A stretch of DNA of 64,000 nt. Origin: Paenibacillus_Z sp042653205 (GTDB lineage: Bacteria > Bacillota > Bacilli > Paenibacillales > Paenibacillaceae). A program made the translations under genes and the position numbers. The DNA is taken from contig NZ_JBHSHY010000013.1 in the NCBI RefSeq assembly GCF_042653205.1, positions 62,001-126,000 of the forward strand, read 5' to 3'. The notes under the pieces are model-generated. The model worked only from the letters and a program-made list of their open reading frames with translations, was not told where the DNA came from and ran no database searches. Of the stretch, positions 7,087 to 15,238 are shown in pieces (position 1 is the first letter of the stretch; each line of letters begins with the position of its first letter).

Positions 7087-9039
7087 ATGAAAATCACGAT
7101 CGGCATGTTCGCCCACGTGGATGCGGGCAAGACCACGCTGGCCGAGCAGCTGCTGTACCATACGCGAAGCATTCGGGAGCGGGGCCGGGTCGATCATAAG
7201 GACGCCTACCTCGACAGCCACGAGATCGAGCGCGCCCGGGGGATCACGGTGTTCGCGGACCAGGCCGTCATGACTTACGAAGGCGATAAATACTACCTCG
7301 TCGATACGCCGGGGCACGTCGATTTCTCGCCGGAGATGGAGCGGGCGATCCGGATCATGGATTACGCGATTCTCATCGTCAGCGCGGCGGAGGGCGTGCA
7401 GGGCCACACGGAGACGGTGTGGCAGCTGCTGCGCAAGCACCGCGTCCCGACGTTCTTCTTCCTGAACAAGACGGACCGGACCGGCGCGGACCCGGACCGG
7501 ACGCTCGGAGAGATCCGCGCGCAGCTGACGCTCGACGCGAGCCTGCTGACCGGCCATTTCGCCGGCGGCGAAGTCGGGGAGGCGCTGCGGGAAAGCCTGG
7601 CGGAGCGCGACGAGGCGCTGCTGGAGGCGTTCCTGGCGGGCGCGGGGGATGCGGCGTTCTGGCTGGAGGCGCTGCGGCGCCTCATCCGGGAGTGCCGGCT
7701 CTATCCGTGCATGAGCGGCTCCGCGCTGCAGGACGCCGGCGTGACGGATTTCCTCGAACAGCTGCACGCGCTGACGGTCACGGCGTACGAAGAAGCGGCG
7801 CCTTTCGGGGGACGGGTATATAAGATCCGCCACGACGCGAGCGGCGCGCGGGTGACGTACGTCAAGGCGCTGAGCGGCGAGCTCAAGGTGCGCGACGAGG
7901 TGTTCTACGGCACCGGCGAGGCGCGGATCGGCGAGAAGGCGACGCGGCTGCTGCTCGTGAACGGCAGCAAGACGCAGGCGGTCGACCGCGTCGCGGCGGG
8001 CGATCTGTTCGCGGTGACCGGCCTGTCGGGCGCCGAGACCGGCGAAGGGCTGGGCGCCTGCGCGGAGCGGATCGGCTACGAGCTCGTGCCGACGCTGACG
8101 TCGAAGGTGGCGTTCGCCGAGACGCTGAACCCGAAGGAAGTGCTGAAGGCGTTCCGGATGCTGAACGCGGAGGATCCGTCGCTCGGCGTCGTCTGGGAGG
8201 AGAGCCTGCAGGAGATCCATATCCGCGTCATGGGCGTCATTCAGCTCGAAGTGCTGCAGCAGCTGGCGAAGGAGCGCTTCGGGCTCGACGTCGCGTTCGG
8301 CGCGCCGGAGATTCTCTACAAGGAGACGATACGGTCGGCGGTGCGCGGCTACGGCCACTTCGAGCCGCTCCGGCATTACGCCGAGGTCCATCTGCTGCTG
8401 GAGCCGGGCGAGCGGGGCAGCGGCCTGACGTTCGTCAACGCCTGCCACGCGGACGACCTCAGCGTCGGCAACCAGAACCTGATCCGGACGCATCTGTTCG
8501 AACGGGACCATCACGGGCTGCTGACGGGCATGCCGCTGACCGACGTCCGGATCACGCTGCTCACCGGCGCGGCGCATAACGAGCATACGCACGGCGGCGA
8601 TTTCCGCGAGGCGGCGTTCCGCGCGCTGCGCCAGGGGCTGGAGAAGGCGGACAACGTGCTGCTCGAGCCATATTACGCGTTCAAGCTCCGGGTGGGGATG
8701 GACGAGCTGGGCCGGGCGCTGTCCGATATCCAGCGGGCGGCCGGGCAGTTCGACCCGCCCGCGACGACGGCGTCGCACGCCGTCGTGACGGGACGCGTGC
8801 CGGTGGCGACGTTCATGGACTACGGCGCGGAGCTGGCCGCGTACACGCACGGCAAGGGCACGCTGCAGCTCGTCTTCGACGGCTACGACCGCTGTCACGA
8901 CGAGCAGGCGGTCATCGCCCGCAAGGCGTACCGGAAGGACGCGGATCCGCTCTACAGCTCGTCCTCGATCTTCTGCGCGAAGGGGCACGGCTACACGGTG
9001 CCGTGGGACGAGGCGGAAGCCAAAATGCATTTGTTATAA
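7087..9039 (+). CDS. TetM-like translational GTPase (ribosomal protection family)
   Basis: EF-G-like GTPase of 650 residues that would bind the ribosome and, in the Tet(M)/Tet(O) family, eject tetracycline. The GTPase motifs are near the N-terminus: GMFAHVDAGKTTLAEQ (G1), switch region RGITVF, DTPGH (G3), NKTD (G4). EF-G-like domains II-V follow, with domain IV/V features such as AYTHGKGTLQLVF. The protein ends in SIFCAKGHGYTVPWDEAEAKM, a tail I associate with chromosomal TetM-like factors of Firmicutes rather than with acquired tet(M). Whether it protects against tetracycline is not shown by sequence; a housekeeping role is equally possible. It starts at ATG 7087 after AAGGGGATAGGC and is followed by another drug-resistance-like gene. 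Confidence 0.85.
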   Translation: MKITIGMFAHVDAGKTTLAEQLLYHTRSIRERGRVDHKDAYLDSHEIERARGITVFADQAVMTYEGDKYYLVDTPGHVDFSPEMERAIRIMDYAILIVSAAEGVQGHTETVWQLLRKHRVPTFFFLNKTDRTGADPDRTLGEIRAQLTLDASLLTGHFAGGEVGEALRESLAERDEALLEAFLAGAGDAAFWLEALRRLIRECRLYPCMSGSALQDAGVTDFLEQLHALTVTAYEEAAPFGGRVYKIRHDASGARVTYVKALSGELKVRDEVFYGTGEARIGEKATRLLLVNGSKTQAVDRVAAGDLFAVTGLSGAETGEGLGACAERIGYELVPTLTSKVAFAETLNPKEVLKAFRMLNAEDPSLGVVWEESLQEIHIRVMGVIQLEVLQQLAKERFGLDVAFGAPEILYKETIRSAVRGYGHFEPLRHYAEVHLLLEPGERGSGLTFVNACHADDLSVGNQNLIRTHLFERDHHGLLTGMPLTDVRITLLTGAAHNEHTHGGDFREAAFRALRQGLEKADNVLLEPYYAFKLRVGMDELGRALSDIQRAAGQFDPPATTASHAVVTGRVPVATFMDYGAELAAYTHGKGTLQLVFDGYDRCHDEQAVIARKAYRKDADPLYSSSSIFCAKGHGYTVPWDEAEAKMHLL

Positions 9040-9103
9040 CGGCCGGGGCCGGACGGCGGCCCGCGGCCGCAGTATTCAAAGCCGTTGGGGGAGGACAATC
9101 CAG

Positions 9104-10330
9104 GTGGCCAAAGCAATATCCCGGTCGGTGCCGCTCGGCATGACCGTATTTCCGATTCTGTTCGCGATCAGCGTCGTGCATCTGCTGAACGATACGATGC
9201 AGTCAACGGTGTCGGCGCTGTTCCCGGTGCTGCGCGATTCGATGAATCTCAGCTACAAGCAGATCGGCTTCATCGCCTTCGCGATGAATATGACCGCGGC
9301 GGTCATTCAGCCGCTCGTCGGCATGTACGCGGACGTGCGCCCGCGGCCGTACATCCTGCCGATCGGCGTGGTGTTCACGCTCGTCGGAGTCGTAGGGCTC
9401 GCGCTCGCGCCCGAGTATATCTATCTCGTGCTCGCGGTCATGCTGATGGGCATCGGCTCGGCGATCTTCCATCCGGAGTCGTCGCGCGTCGCCTATATGG
9501 CCGCGGGAGGCAAGCGGGGACTGGCGCAGTCGATCTTCCAGGTCGGCGGCAATATCGGCGGCGCGCTCGGCCCTGTCATGAGCGCCGCGATCTTCGTGCC
9601 GCTCGGGCAGATCAGCGTGCTCTGGTTCTCGATCGCGGCGATCGCCGCGATGATCATTCAGGCGTACGTCGCCCGCTGGTATGGCCAGAACGCGCCGCTG
9701 CTCCGCCCGGCGGCCAAGCCCAAAGCAGCGGCCGCGATGCGGGAGCGCGCCGCGGAATCGCCGCTGACGCGCAGGCAGGTCGGCTGGGCGATCGCCGTGC
9801 TCGTGTTTCTCGTCTTCACGAAGCACATCTACATGGCCGGCCTGTCCAGCTATTATAGCTTTTATTTGATTGATCATTACGGCGTGACGGTGCAGCACGC
9901 GCAGCTGTTCCTGTTCGCGTTTCTGGCGGCTTCGGCGGCGGGCACGTTCTTCGGCGGGCCGCTCGCGGACCGCTACGGGCGCCGCAACATCATCTGGTTC
10001 TCGATTCTCGGCACGGCGCCATTCTCCATTTTGCTGCCGTACGGCAGCTTGGCATGGACGGCAGCGATGTGCATCTGCGCGGGCTTCGTGCTCTCCTCGG
10101 CGTTCTCGATCATCGTCGTGTTCGCGCAGGAGCTGCTGCCGGGCAAGGTCGGGCTCGTCTCGGGCCTGTTCTTCGGCCTGGCGTTCGGCATCGGCGGACT
10201 GGGCTCGGCCGCGCTCGGCTGGGTCGCCGACGCGACGAGCATCGAGTTCATGATGAAGCTGTGCGCGTACTTGCCGCTGCTCGGCGTGCTGGCCGTGTTC
10301 CTGCCCAAGGACGATAAGGTTCGCGCGTAA
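9104..10330 (+). CDS. fsr: MFS exporter, fosmidomycin-resistance (Fsr) type
   Basis: Inner-membrane transporter of 408 residues with about 12 hydrophobic segments and a polar central loop (about 200-225). Family-specific stretches are VVHLLNDTMQSTVSALFPVL at the start, FHPESSRVAYMAAGGKRGLA and QSIFQVGGNIGGALGP; all three typify the Fsr family of drug:proton antiporters. The MFS loop motif appears as GGPLADRYGRR in the second half. Start is GTG 9104 with GGGGGAGGA about 10 bases upstream; it lies 64 bases after the TetM-like gene and may be co-transcribed. A strong terminator follows. Confidence 0.88.
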   Translation: MAKAISRSVPLGMTVFPILFAISVVHLLNDTMQSTVSALFPVLRDSMNLSYKQIGFIAFAMNMTAAVIQPLVGMYADVRPRPYILPIGVVFTLVGVVGLALAPEYIYLVLAVMLMGIGSAIFHPESSRVAYMAAGGKRGLAQSIFQVGGNIGGALGPVMSAAIFVPLGQISVLWFSIAAIAAMIIQAYVARWYGQNAPLLRPAAKPKAAAAMRERAAESPLTRRQVGWAIAVLVFLVFTKHIYMAGLSSYYSFYLIDHYGVTVQHAQLFLFAFLAASAAGTFFGGPLADRYGRRNIIWFSILGTAPFSILLPYGSLAWTAAMCICAGFVLSSAFSIIVVFAQELLPGKVGLVSGLFFGLAFGIGGLGSAALGWVADATSIEFMMKLCAYLPLLGVLAVFLPKDDKVRA

Positions 10331-10420
10331 CGGACGGACGGCGGGCATGGCGCGGAGGCGCGGAATCGATGGCTGCACGCGTCTCATTCGGCACGATATC
10401 ATCAGCTACGCAAGCGTATA

Positions 10421-10446
10421 TGGCGCCCTTCGGGGCGCCTTTTTTG
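10421..10446 (+). terminator. Terminator after the Fsr-like gene
   Basis: Stem GGCGCCC / GGGCGCC with a short loop, followed by TTTTTT. Confidence 0.9.
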
Positions 10447-10560
10447 GCGTAATAGCCGGTTCTCGCCTAGCCGTCGACGCGCCGCGCGCCATGATCGGCG
10501 TATCCTGCGGCGGGCTTAGGCGGAAAGGACGGCCGGCGTTCAAGCCGCCGCATCCATGAA

Positions 10561-10660
10561 GTTTAAAAGGTAAACGGTAAAGTTTAAAAGGCAACGTTTA
10601 AATGTTGAAGGGCAGCCGCTAAACTTTATCTTTTAAAAAGCACCGTTTAACCGTTAACGT
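10561..10660. repeat. AT-rich GTTTAAA repeat cluster, candidate parC centromere/operator
   Basis: GTTTAAAAGG occurs at 10561-10570 and again at 10582-10591, spaced 21 bases (two helical turns). Related copies are GTTTAAAT at 10596, CTTTTAAAAAG at 10630, GTTTAACCG at 10645 and GTTAACG at 10653; inverted TAAAC half-units lie at 10571 and 10620. Iterated short sites directly upstream of an actin-type parM are the usual form of a parC centromere, where ParR binds and also represses the operon. This role is inferred from position and repetition only. Confidence 0.6.
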
Positions 10661-10792
10661 TCACGCCCGCTATGCGCCTAAGACTCCCTCCGCGTCCACA
10701 AAATTGTTAAAAACCCCTAATAAACCTCCGAAGTCCCGCCGGCCCTGCGAATCTATATAGAATCTCATAAGGTTGGGAGAGGACGAAAGCAC

Positions 10793-12064
10793 ATGGCCAA
10801 ACAGGATATTCTTACCGCAACGCTGGATTTAGCGATCGATAACGGAAGCAGCCATATCAAAGGCATTTTCGACGAGCTCGGCAACGACTTTATTTTTCCG
10901 AATGTGGTGGCGCAGCCATTCGGCGAACGCTACCTGCTGATGGAGCAGGGCGATCCCCTCGATTTCCTCGACGTGCAGATCACCTCGCCCGCGCTGGATT
11001 CGGAGCAGTACCGGCATGTGTACGTCGGCAACCTGGCGATCGGCGACGAAGGGATCGTGCACGAGATCGTCGGCGACAAGGCGGTGCAGAAGAAGGCGCA
11101 GCGGCCCGAGACGATGGTGACGCTCCTGACGGCGGCGGCGTACGCCGTGGCCAAGAAGCACGAGGACGCGATCGCGCGGGGCAAAAACCGCATCAAGGCC
11201 GCGGTGAACCTCGGCACGGGCCTGCCGATCCGCGAGATTACGAAGTTCAGCGAAGAGTTCGCGCACAAGATCGCCGGCGGCGTCCATTCCGTCACGTTCG
11301 TGACGACGCCGGGCCTCAAGGGCGTCACCGTCGAGCTGGAATTCGTCCTGCCGACGGGCATCAGCATCGACGACGTCTCCGGCGTCTACGACATGGAGGC
11401 GACGGCCAAGGCGCAGCTGGCGCATAAGGGCTTCGGCATCGCGGACGTCGGCGGGGTGGACATGGATATCGCGTTCTTCCGGCCGGGCCTCGATCTCGAT
11501 CAGCGGCATTCCACCGGCGCGAAGATTTACCTGAACGACGCGCTCGAGAACATCCGCAACGAGGTGAACGCCCAGGGCGAGGAGCTGATCTCCAGCACGG
11601 CGGAGCTGACGCTCATGCTCGTGAACAAGGAGTACGAGATCTACGCCGAGGGCAAGGTCGCGTTCGACATGACGCTGCTGGTCAACCGCCACATGCGCAT
11701 CCTGGCGGAGAAGGTGCTGAAATATGCCCGCAACGCGTGGAAGCATGTCCGGTACGCCAATGAGTTCTGGTTCATCGGCGGCGGGGCGGTCGTGCTTCAG
11801 CCGTGGATCGAGAAGCTGAACGCCGAGCTCGGCCTGCCGCTCCGCTTCGACCAGGCGGAGTACAGCCAGTTCCGCAACGCCCGCGGCACGTTCTTCCTGC
11901 TGCGGCATGCCCTGAAGCAGGCCGACGCCGAGGCCGAGGCCGCGACTGCCATCGACAAGGAACCCGTCGCGCCTGCCCAGTCCGGCGCGCCCGTACAGCC
12001 TTCCGCGGGAGGAGCGGCCGATCCGGCCCGGAAGCCTGACGGCGGCGGGAGCGGGAAGGCTTGA
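10793..12064 (+). CDS. parM: Actin-like ParM/StbA-family segregation ATPase
   Basis: Actin-fold ATPase of 423 residues, predicted to polymerise into filaments that push DNA copies apart. The phosphate-1 loop is LAIDNGSSHIKG, phosphate-2 is IADVGGVDMDIAF and the adenosine motif is FWFIGGGAVVL, all in the ParM order. ParM of plasmid R1 has about 320 residues; here the core ends near 385 and a Pro/Ala/Gly-rich, probably disordered tail follows. Start ATG 10793 is preceded by GGGAGAGGA. The stop codon overlaps the start of the next gene, which looks like the ParR adaptor, and iterated AT-rich sites lie upstream, completing a parC-parM-parR order. It could instead be a domesticated chromosomal cytoskeletal protein. 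Confidence 0.85.
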   Translation: MAKQDILTATLDLAIDNGSSHIKGIFDELGNDFIFPNVVAQPFGERYLLMEQGDPLDFLDVQITSPALDSEQYRHVYVGNLAIGDEGIVHEIVGDKAVQKKAQRPETMVTLLTAAAYAVAKKHEDAIARGKNRIKAAVNLGTGLPIREITKFSEEFAHKIAGGVHSVTFVTTPGLKGVTVELEFVLPTGISIDDVSGVYDMEATAKAQLAHKGFGIADVGGVDMDIAFFRPGLDLDQRHSTGAKIYLNDALENIRNEVNAQGEELISSTAELTLMLVNKEYEIYAEGKVAFDMTLLVNRHMRILAEKVLKYARNAWKHVRYANEFWFIGGGAVVLQPWIEKLNAELGLPLRFDQAEYSQFRNARGTFFLLRHALKQADAEAEAATAIDKEPVAPAQSGAPVQPSAGGAADPARKPDGGGSGKA

Positions 12065-12477
12065 AGAAGAAACGCAGATCGATGGTGCCGGTGTCGCCGG
12101 GCAAGGACGTTACGCTCTACATTCCGGCCGATACGCCGCCCGAGGTCATTCGGTACTTGAACCGGCTGAAGGCGGAAGGCATCTTCAGCCAGGGGGTCAT
12201 GGACATTCTCATTCGGCATATCGTCCGCGAAGAGGCGCTGGAGGCGCTGTCCCGCATGGACGATGACGAGGACATGGCCGAGGACGAGCGCGGAGCGGCG
12301 GCGGGACGATTCGATCGCGAGGCGGCGGCGGATGATGCGCTGGCTGCGTCCGCGGGCGGGGAGGACGGCTGCGGGCCGGACGATGCGCCGCCGGCCGAGC
12401 CCGCGCCCGCGAAGGCGTTCAGCCTGGACGAGATATTCCGCCAGGCCGGCCGCAACGCCGGCAAGCTCCGCTCCTAG
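12061..12477 (+). CDS. ParR-like adaptor protein (ribbon-helix-helix plus C-terminal peptide)
   Basis: Acidic-linker protein of 138 residues starting at TTG 12061, which shares four bases (TTGA) with the parM stop and implies translational coupling. Residues 14-60 read DVTLYIPADTPPEVIRYLN and then GIFSQGVMDILIRHIV: one strand followed by two helices, as in the ribbon-helix-helix DNA-binding domain of ParR. A ~60-residue Asp/Glu/Ala-rich linker leads to a final amphipathic segment, FSLDEIFRQAGRNAGKL. In ParR, a C-terminal helix docks on the end of the ParM filament, and this segment has the right place and character. No direct sequence family is recognised; the call relies on layout and gene order. 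Confidence 0.6.
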   Translation: MKKKRRSMVPVSPGKDVTLYIPADTPPEVIRYLNRLKAEGIFSQGVMDILIRHIVREEALEALSRMDDDEDMAEDERGAAAGRFDREAAADDALAASAGGEDGCGPDDAPPAEPAPAKAFSLDEIFRQAGRNAGKLRS

Positions 12478-12543
12478 CCGCCCGGCGGCGGGGAAACGCC
12501 GAGCCGGGCCGGAACCGATAACGGCAAGAAGGAGGACACTAAC

Positions 12544-13002
12544 ATGCCAAACGGACAACAGAACGAGGGGACCCGCAGCTACACGTTGTCGGACGAAGTC
12601 TTTCACCAAGCGGGCCTCGATATCCATTCGCAAATGGTGTACATCATCTTGAAGTGCTTCGCCACGGAATCGCATTTCCCGAACGTAGCGGAGATCGCGA
12701 AGCTGGGGCGGATGGACGAGAAGCAGGCGGTGAAGGCGCTGCAGCGGCTCGTCGAGCTGAAGATTCTCCCGCTGAAGCTGTTCCGCCGCATGGTCGGCGT
12801 CTTCCAGGACGACCGGCTGTCCTGGTCGGCGAAGGGGCTGCTGCTCTTCTGCAAGGAGCACCCGCGCGTCGAGCTGCACAGTTTGCTCGAGATGGCGTCC
12901 CAATCCGGCGAGGACGAGGAGAACATCCGCCGCTCGCTGCAGGAGCTGAGCCTGTACGGCTACTTGGACGAGTTCCCGGAGTGGCGAAAGATCGCGACCT
13001 GA
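12544..13002 (+). CDS. Tandem winged-helix protein, possibly replication-related, linked to parMR
   Basis: A 152-residue protein with a strong AAGGAGG site, 66 bases after the ParR-like gene on the same strand. Two winged-helix units are visible: residues ~20-85 (HSQMVYIILKCFATESHFPN, then EIAKLGRMDEKQAVKALQRL) and ~98-145 (DRLSWSAKGLLLFCKEHPRV, then ENIRRSLQELSLYGYLDE). The second resembles the HTH_36-type domain common in plasmid and phage replication initiators. A segregation pair next to a replication-type DNA-binding protein hints that the block came from a plasmid. No catalytic residues are seen; it could equally be a regulator of the par genes. Confidence 0.6.
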   Translation: MPNGQQNEGTRSYTLSDEVFHQAGLDIHSQMVYIILKCFATESHFPNVAEIAKLGRMDEKQAVKALQRLVELKILPLKLFRRMVGVFQDDRLSWSAKGLLLFCKEHPRVELHSLLEMASQSGEDEENIRRSLQELSLYGYLDEFPEWRKIAT

Positions 13003-13056
13003 TTCGCGCGCGGCGGTCGGCGCTCCGGGCTGAGCCACCCGCGAGGGCGATACGCC

Positions 13057-13087
13057 AAACAGCCCCGGCACGGAGCCGGGGCTGTTT
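13057..13087. terminator. Bidirectional terminator between convergent genes
   Basis: A perfect stem, AAACAGCCCCGGC (13057-13069) with GCCGGGGCTGTTT (13075-13087). It lies between the par block and the convergent MFS gene and can serve both strands. Confidence 0.8.
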
Positions 13088-13114
13088 GGGATGCCGTTTG
13101 CGCGGCGCGGTTGG

Positions 13115-14323
13115 TTAGGCCTTCACCGCCGCGGACTTGCGGTCGAGCGCGAGGCAGGCGAGGGCGACGGCGAGCGCCGAGGCGACCAGCACGGCGCCGA
13201 CCCACGGCAGCGCTTCGAGCGACAGCTGCGTGATGACGGTGCCGCCGACGAACGCCCCCGTCGCGTTGCCCAGGTTGCCCGCGGAGTGGCTCGTCGTGGA
13301 GGCGAGCGCCGGCGCGGACTTCGCGAGGCTCATGATCCGCACCTGCATGCCCGGGAAGACGGCGAAGGAAGCGGCGCCCCAGAGGAACACGGTCGCGACG
13401 GCCGCTGCCGGACTGTGAACCGTGAACGTGAATAGCGTCAGAATGACGCAGATCGCGGCGTAGAGCCCGAGAATAGTGGGCATCAGCTTCCAGTCCGCGA
13501 GCTTGCCGCCGACCATGTTGCCGAGCGTGACGCCGCAGCCGAACAGGACGAGAATCCACGTGACGCTATGCTCGGCGAAGCCGGTGACCTGCACGAGCAG
13601 CGGCGTGATGTAGGTGAAGACCGCGAACAGGCCGGCGTTGCCGAGCACCGCGGTCAAGAGGAACAGCAGCAGCCGCGGGTTGGCCAGAGCGGCGATCTGC
13701 TTGCCGATGCCGACGGGCTCCTCCGGCTTGAGCTTCGGAACGAGGATCAGGATGCCGATCAGCGTCACGACGCCCATGAGCGCGATCGTGGCGAACGAAG
13801 CCCGCCAGCCCATATGCTGGCCGATGAACGTGCCGACCGGCACGCCGATGATGTTGGCGATCGTGAGGCCGGCCATCATCATCGAGACGGCGCCGGCCCG
13901 CTTCTCCGGCGCGACCAGCCCGGAGGCGATGACGGCCCCGACGCCGAAGAACGTGCCATGCGTCAGCGCGGTCAGCAGCCGGGCGCCCATGAGCACGGCG
14001 TAATTCGGCGCGAAGACGGAGATGGCGTTGCCGAGAATGAAGAGGCCCATCAAGAAGCAGAGCAGCTGCTTCTGCGGGATGCGGTGCGTCAGGACGGTCA
14101 GGATCGGAGCGCCGACGGCGACGCCGAGCGCGTACATCGTGATGAGCTGGCCCGCGGCGGAGATGCTGACGCGCAGGTCGTCCGCGACGTTCGGCAGGAT
14201 GCCCATGATGACGAATTCCGTCATGCCGATGGCGAAAGCGCCGAGCGTCAGCGAGAGCAGCGGAAGCGCGGACGGCTTTTTGCGAACGGCGGGACGGCGG
14301 ATAGAAGCATGCGATAATTCCAT
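13115..14323 (-). CDS. MFS efflux transporter, DHA1 family (AraJ/YdhP-like)
   Basis: Twelve-segment membrane exporter of 402 residues. It carries the DHA1 signature opening GAFAIGMTEFVIMGILPNVA, the loop-2 region around THRIPQKQ, the motif-C-like GLTIANIIGVPVGTFIGQ and a second-half VGGKLADWKL. The opening is the one shared by AraJ, YdhP and PbuE-type proteins; substrates range from sugars and purines to drugs, so none can be named. It is transcribed divergently from the Rrf2 regulator at 14683, which is its most likely controller. Confidence 0.85.
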   Translation of the reverse strand: MELSHASIRRPAVRKKPSALPLLSLTLGAFAIGMTEFVIMGILPNVADDLRVSISAAGQLITMYALGVAVGAPILTVLTHRIPQKQLLCFLMGLFILGNAISVFAPNYAVLMGARLLTALTHGTFFGVGAVIASGLVAPEKRAGAVSMMMAGLTIANIIGVPVGTFIGQHMGWRASFATIALMGVVTLIGILILVPKLKPEEPVGIGKQIAALANPRLLLFLLTAVLGNAGLFAVFTYITPLLVQVTGFAEHSVTWILVLFGCGVTLGNMVGGKLADWKLMPTILGLYAAICVILTLFTFTVHSPAAAVATVFLWGAASFAVFPGMQVRIMSLAKSAPALASTTSHSAGNLGNATGAFVGGTVITQLSLEALPWVGAVLVASALAVALACLALDRKSAAVKA

Positions 14324-14682
14324 GAGATGCGTTCACCTTTCGTGATGTGTGGCGTCTTGGCTGAAGGCCGCGCAAGCTGTCGCTTCGCGCGAATTCAATC
14401 AATCCCGGCGGCGCTTCGGCCGCCGGAAGCTACCCCTATTGTGTGGCGTGCCGGGCCAGAATACAAGGGAATTTACGAAATTTCCATCAATCGTAATGGA
14501 TGTAAGCGCTTCGTCAGATGACCTGTGGAAATGACAAACAAATGTAAGCGCAGCCATACGCAATTCCGCTCCCGCCTCGGGTGCTAGAGAGGGCAGAGAC
14601 GGCGGCGCGGGACGATCCGGAGCGGCGATTGACAAACGAAAGTCGTTGTACCTATAATCACTACAACGAAAGGGTGTTGAAC
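14324..14682. other. Divergent promoter region between MFS and Rrf2 genes
   Basis: About 360 bases without a gene. It holds the Rrf2 promoter/operator (14629-14669) and a cre-like sequence, TGTAAGCGCTTCGT (14501-14514, two mismatches to the CcpA consensus); ATGTAAGCG recurs near 14540. The MFS promoter itself is not obvious. Confidence 0.55.
14629..14669 (+). promoter_or_regulatory. Rrf2-gene promoter with an inverted-repeat operator
   Basis: TTGACA (14629-14634) and TATAAT (14653-14658), 18 bases apart, form a near-consensus promoter. A perfect dyad, TCGTTGTA (14643-14650) and TACAACGA (14662-14669), straddles the -10 box, so a bound dimer would block polymerase. Autoregulation by the Rrf2 protein is the natural reading. 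Confidence 0.8.
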
Positions 14683-15126
14683 GTGCAGATCAGCAGCAGA
14701 TTTTCCATCGGGGTGCATATCTTGTCGCTCCTCGCGATCAATCCGGACGAGCATCAGACGTCGGAATGGATCGCCGGCAGCGTCGGCACGAATCCGGTCG
14801 TCATCCGCCGGGTGCTCGGGCAGCTGAAGAAGGCCGGGCTCGTCCGCGTCCGCGCCGGCAGCGGCGGGGCGTCGCTCGCGCGCGGACTTGGGGACATCAC
14901 GCTGCTGGACGTCTACCGCGCGGTCGAGGTCGTGGAGGCGGGCAAGCTGTTTCACGTCCACGGACAGCCGAATCCGGACTGCGAGGTCGGCGCCAATATC
15001 GAGCAGGTGCTGCGGCTGCTGCTTTTGAAGGCGCAGGACGCCATGGAGGGCGTGCTCGCGGCGGTGACGATGGCGGAGCTGGTCGACGTGCTGGCCAAGG
15101 AAATCAAGAAAAGCGCGTCGCGGTAA
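14683..15126 (+). CDS. Rrf2-family transcriptional regulator (YwnA-like)
   Basis: DNA-binding regulator of 147 residues. It starts VQISSRFSIGVHILSLLA, the standard Rrf2 N-terminus, followed by a winged helix (SEWIAGSVGTNPVVIRRVLG) and wing (AGSGGASLAR). Only one Cys is present near residue 96 (PNPDCEVG), so the three-Cys iron-sulfur site of IscR/NsrR is missing; this places it with redox-independent or thiol-type members such as YwnA. GTG 14683 is preferred because AAAGGG lies 8 bases upstream; TTG 14677 is too close. It probably controls itself and the divergent MFS gene. Confidence 0.86.
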   Translation: MQISSRFSIGVHILSLLAINPDEHQTSEWIAGSVGTNPVVIRRVLGQLKKAGLVRVRAGSGGASLARGLGDITLLDVYRAVEVVEAGKLFHVHGQPNPDCEVGANIEQVLRLLLLKAQDAMEGVLAAVTMAELVDVLAKEIKKSASR

Positions 15127-15192
15127 GCGCGGCAGGCGGCACGGCGCGCCGAGCGCCTGGCGCTTGGCGGCGTTCCATCCCATTATCGCCGG

Positions 15193-15238
15193 TATAGACC
15201 GTTTCGGAGGCAAGCTCGCTTCCGGACGGTCTATTTTT
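15193..15238 (+). terminator. Terminator after the Rrf2 gene
   Basis: Outer stem ATAGACCGT / ACGGTCTAT with an inner GGAGGC/GCTTCC pairing, followed by TTTTTAT. Confidence 0.78.

Larger units (their letters stand above)
10331..10792. other. Intergenic region with terminator and AT-rich repeat cluster
   Basis: About 460 non-coding bases. The first part has the exporter's terminator, then a GC-rich unremarkable stretch (10447-10555). At 10561 composition changes sharply to AT-rich repeats for about 100 bases, followed by an AT-rich leader (10700-10770) and the start of the parM-like gene. Confidence 0.75.

Noticed and set aside
14501..14514. CcpA (cre) site upstream of the MFS gene
   Set aside because: TGTAAGCGCTTCGT has two mismatches at the conserved end and no associated promoter could be fixed; kept only as a note in the intergenic entry.
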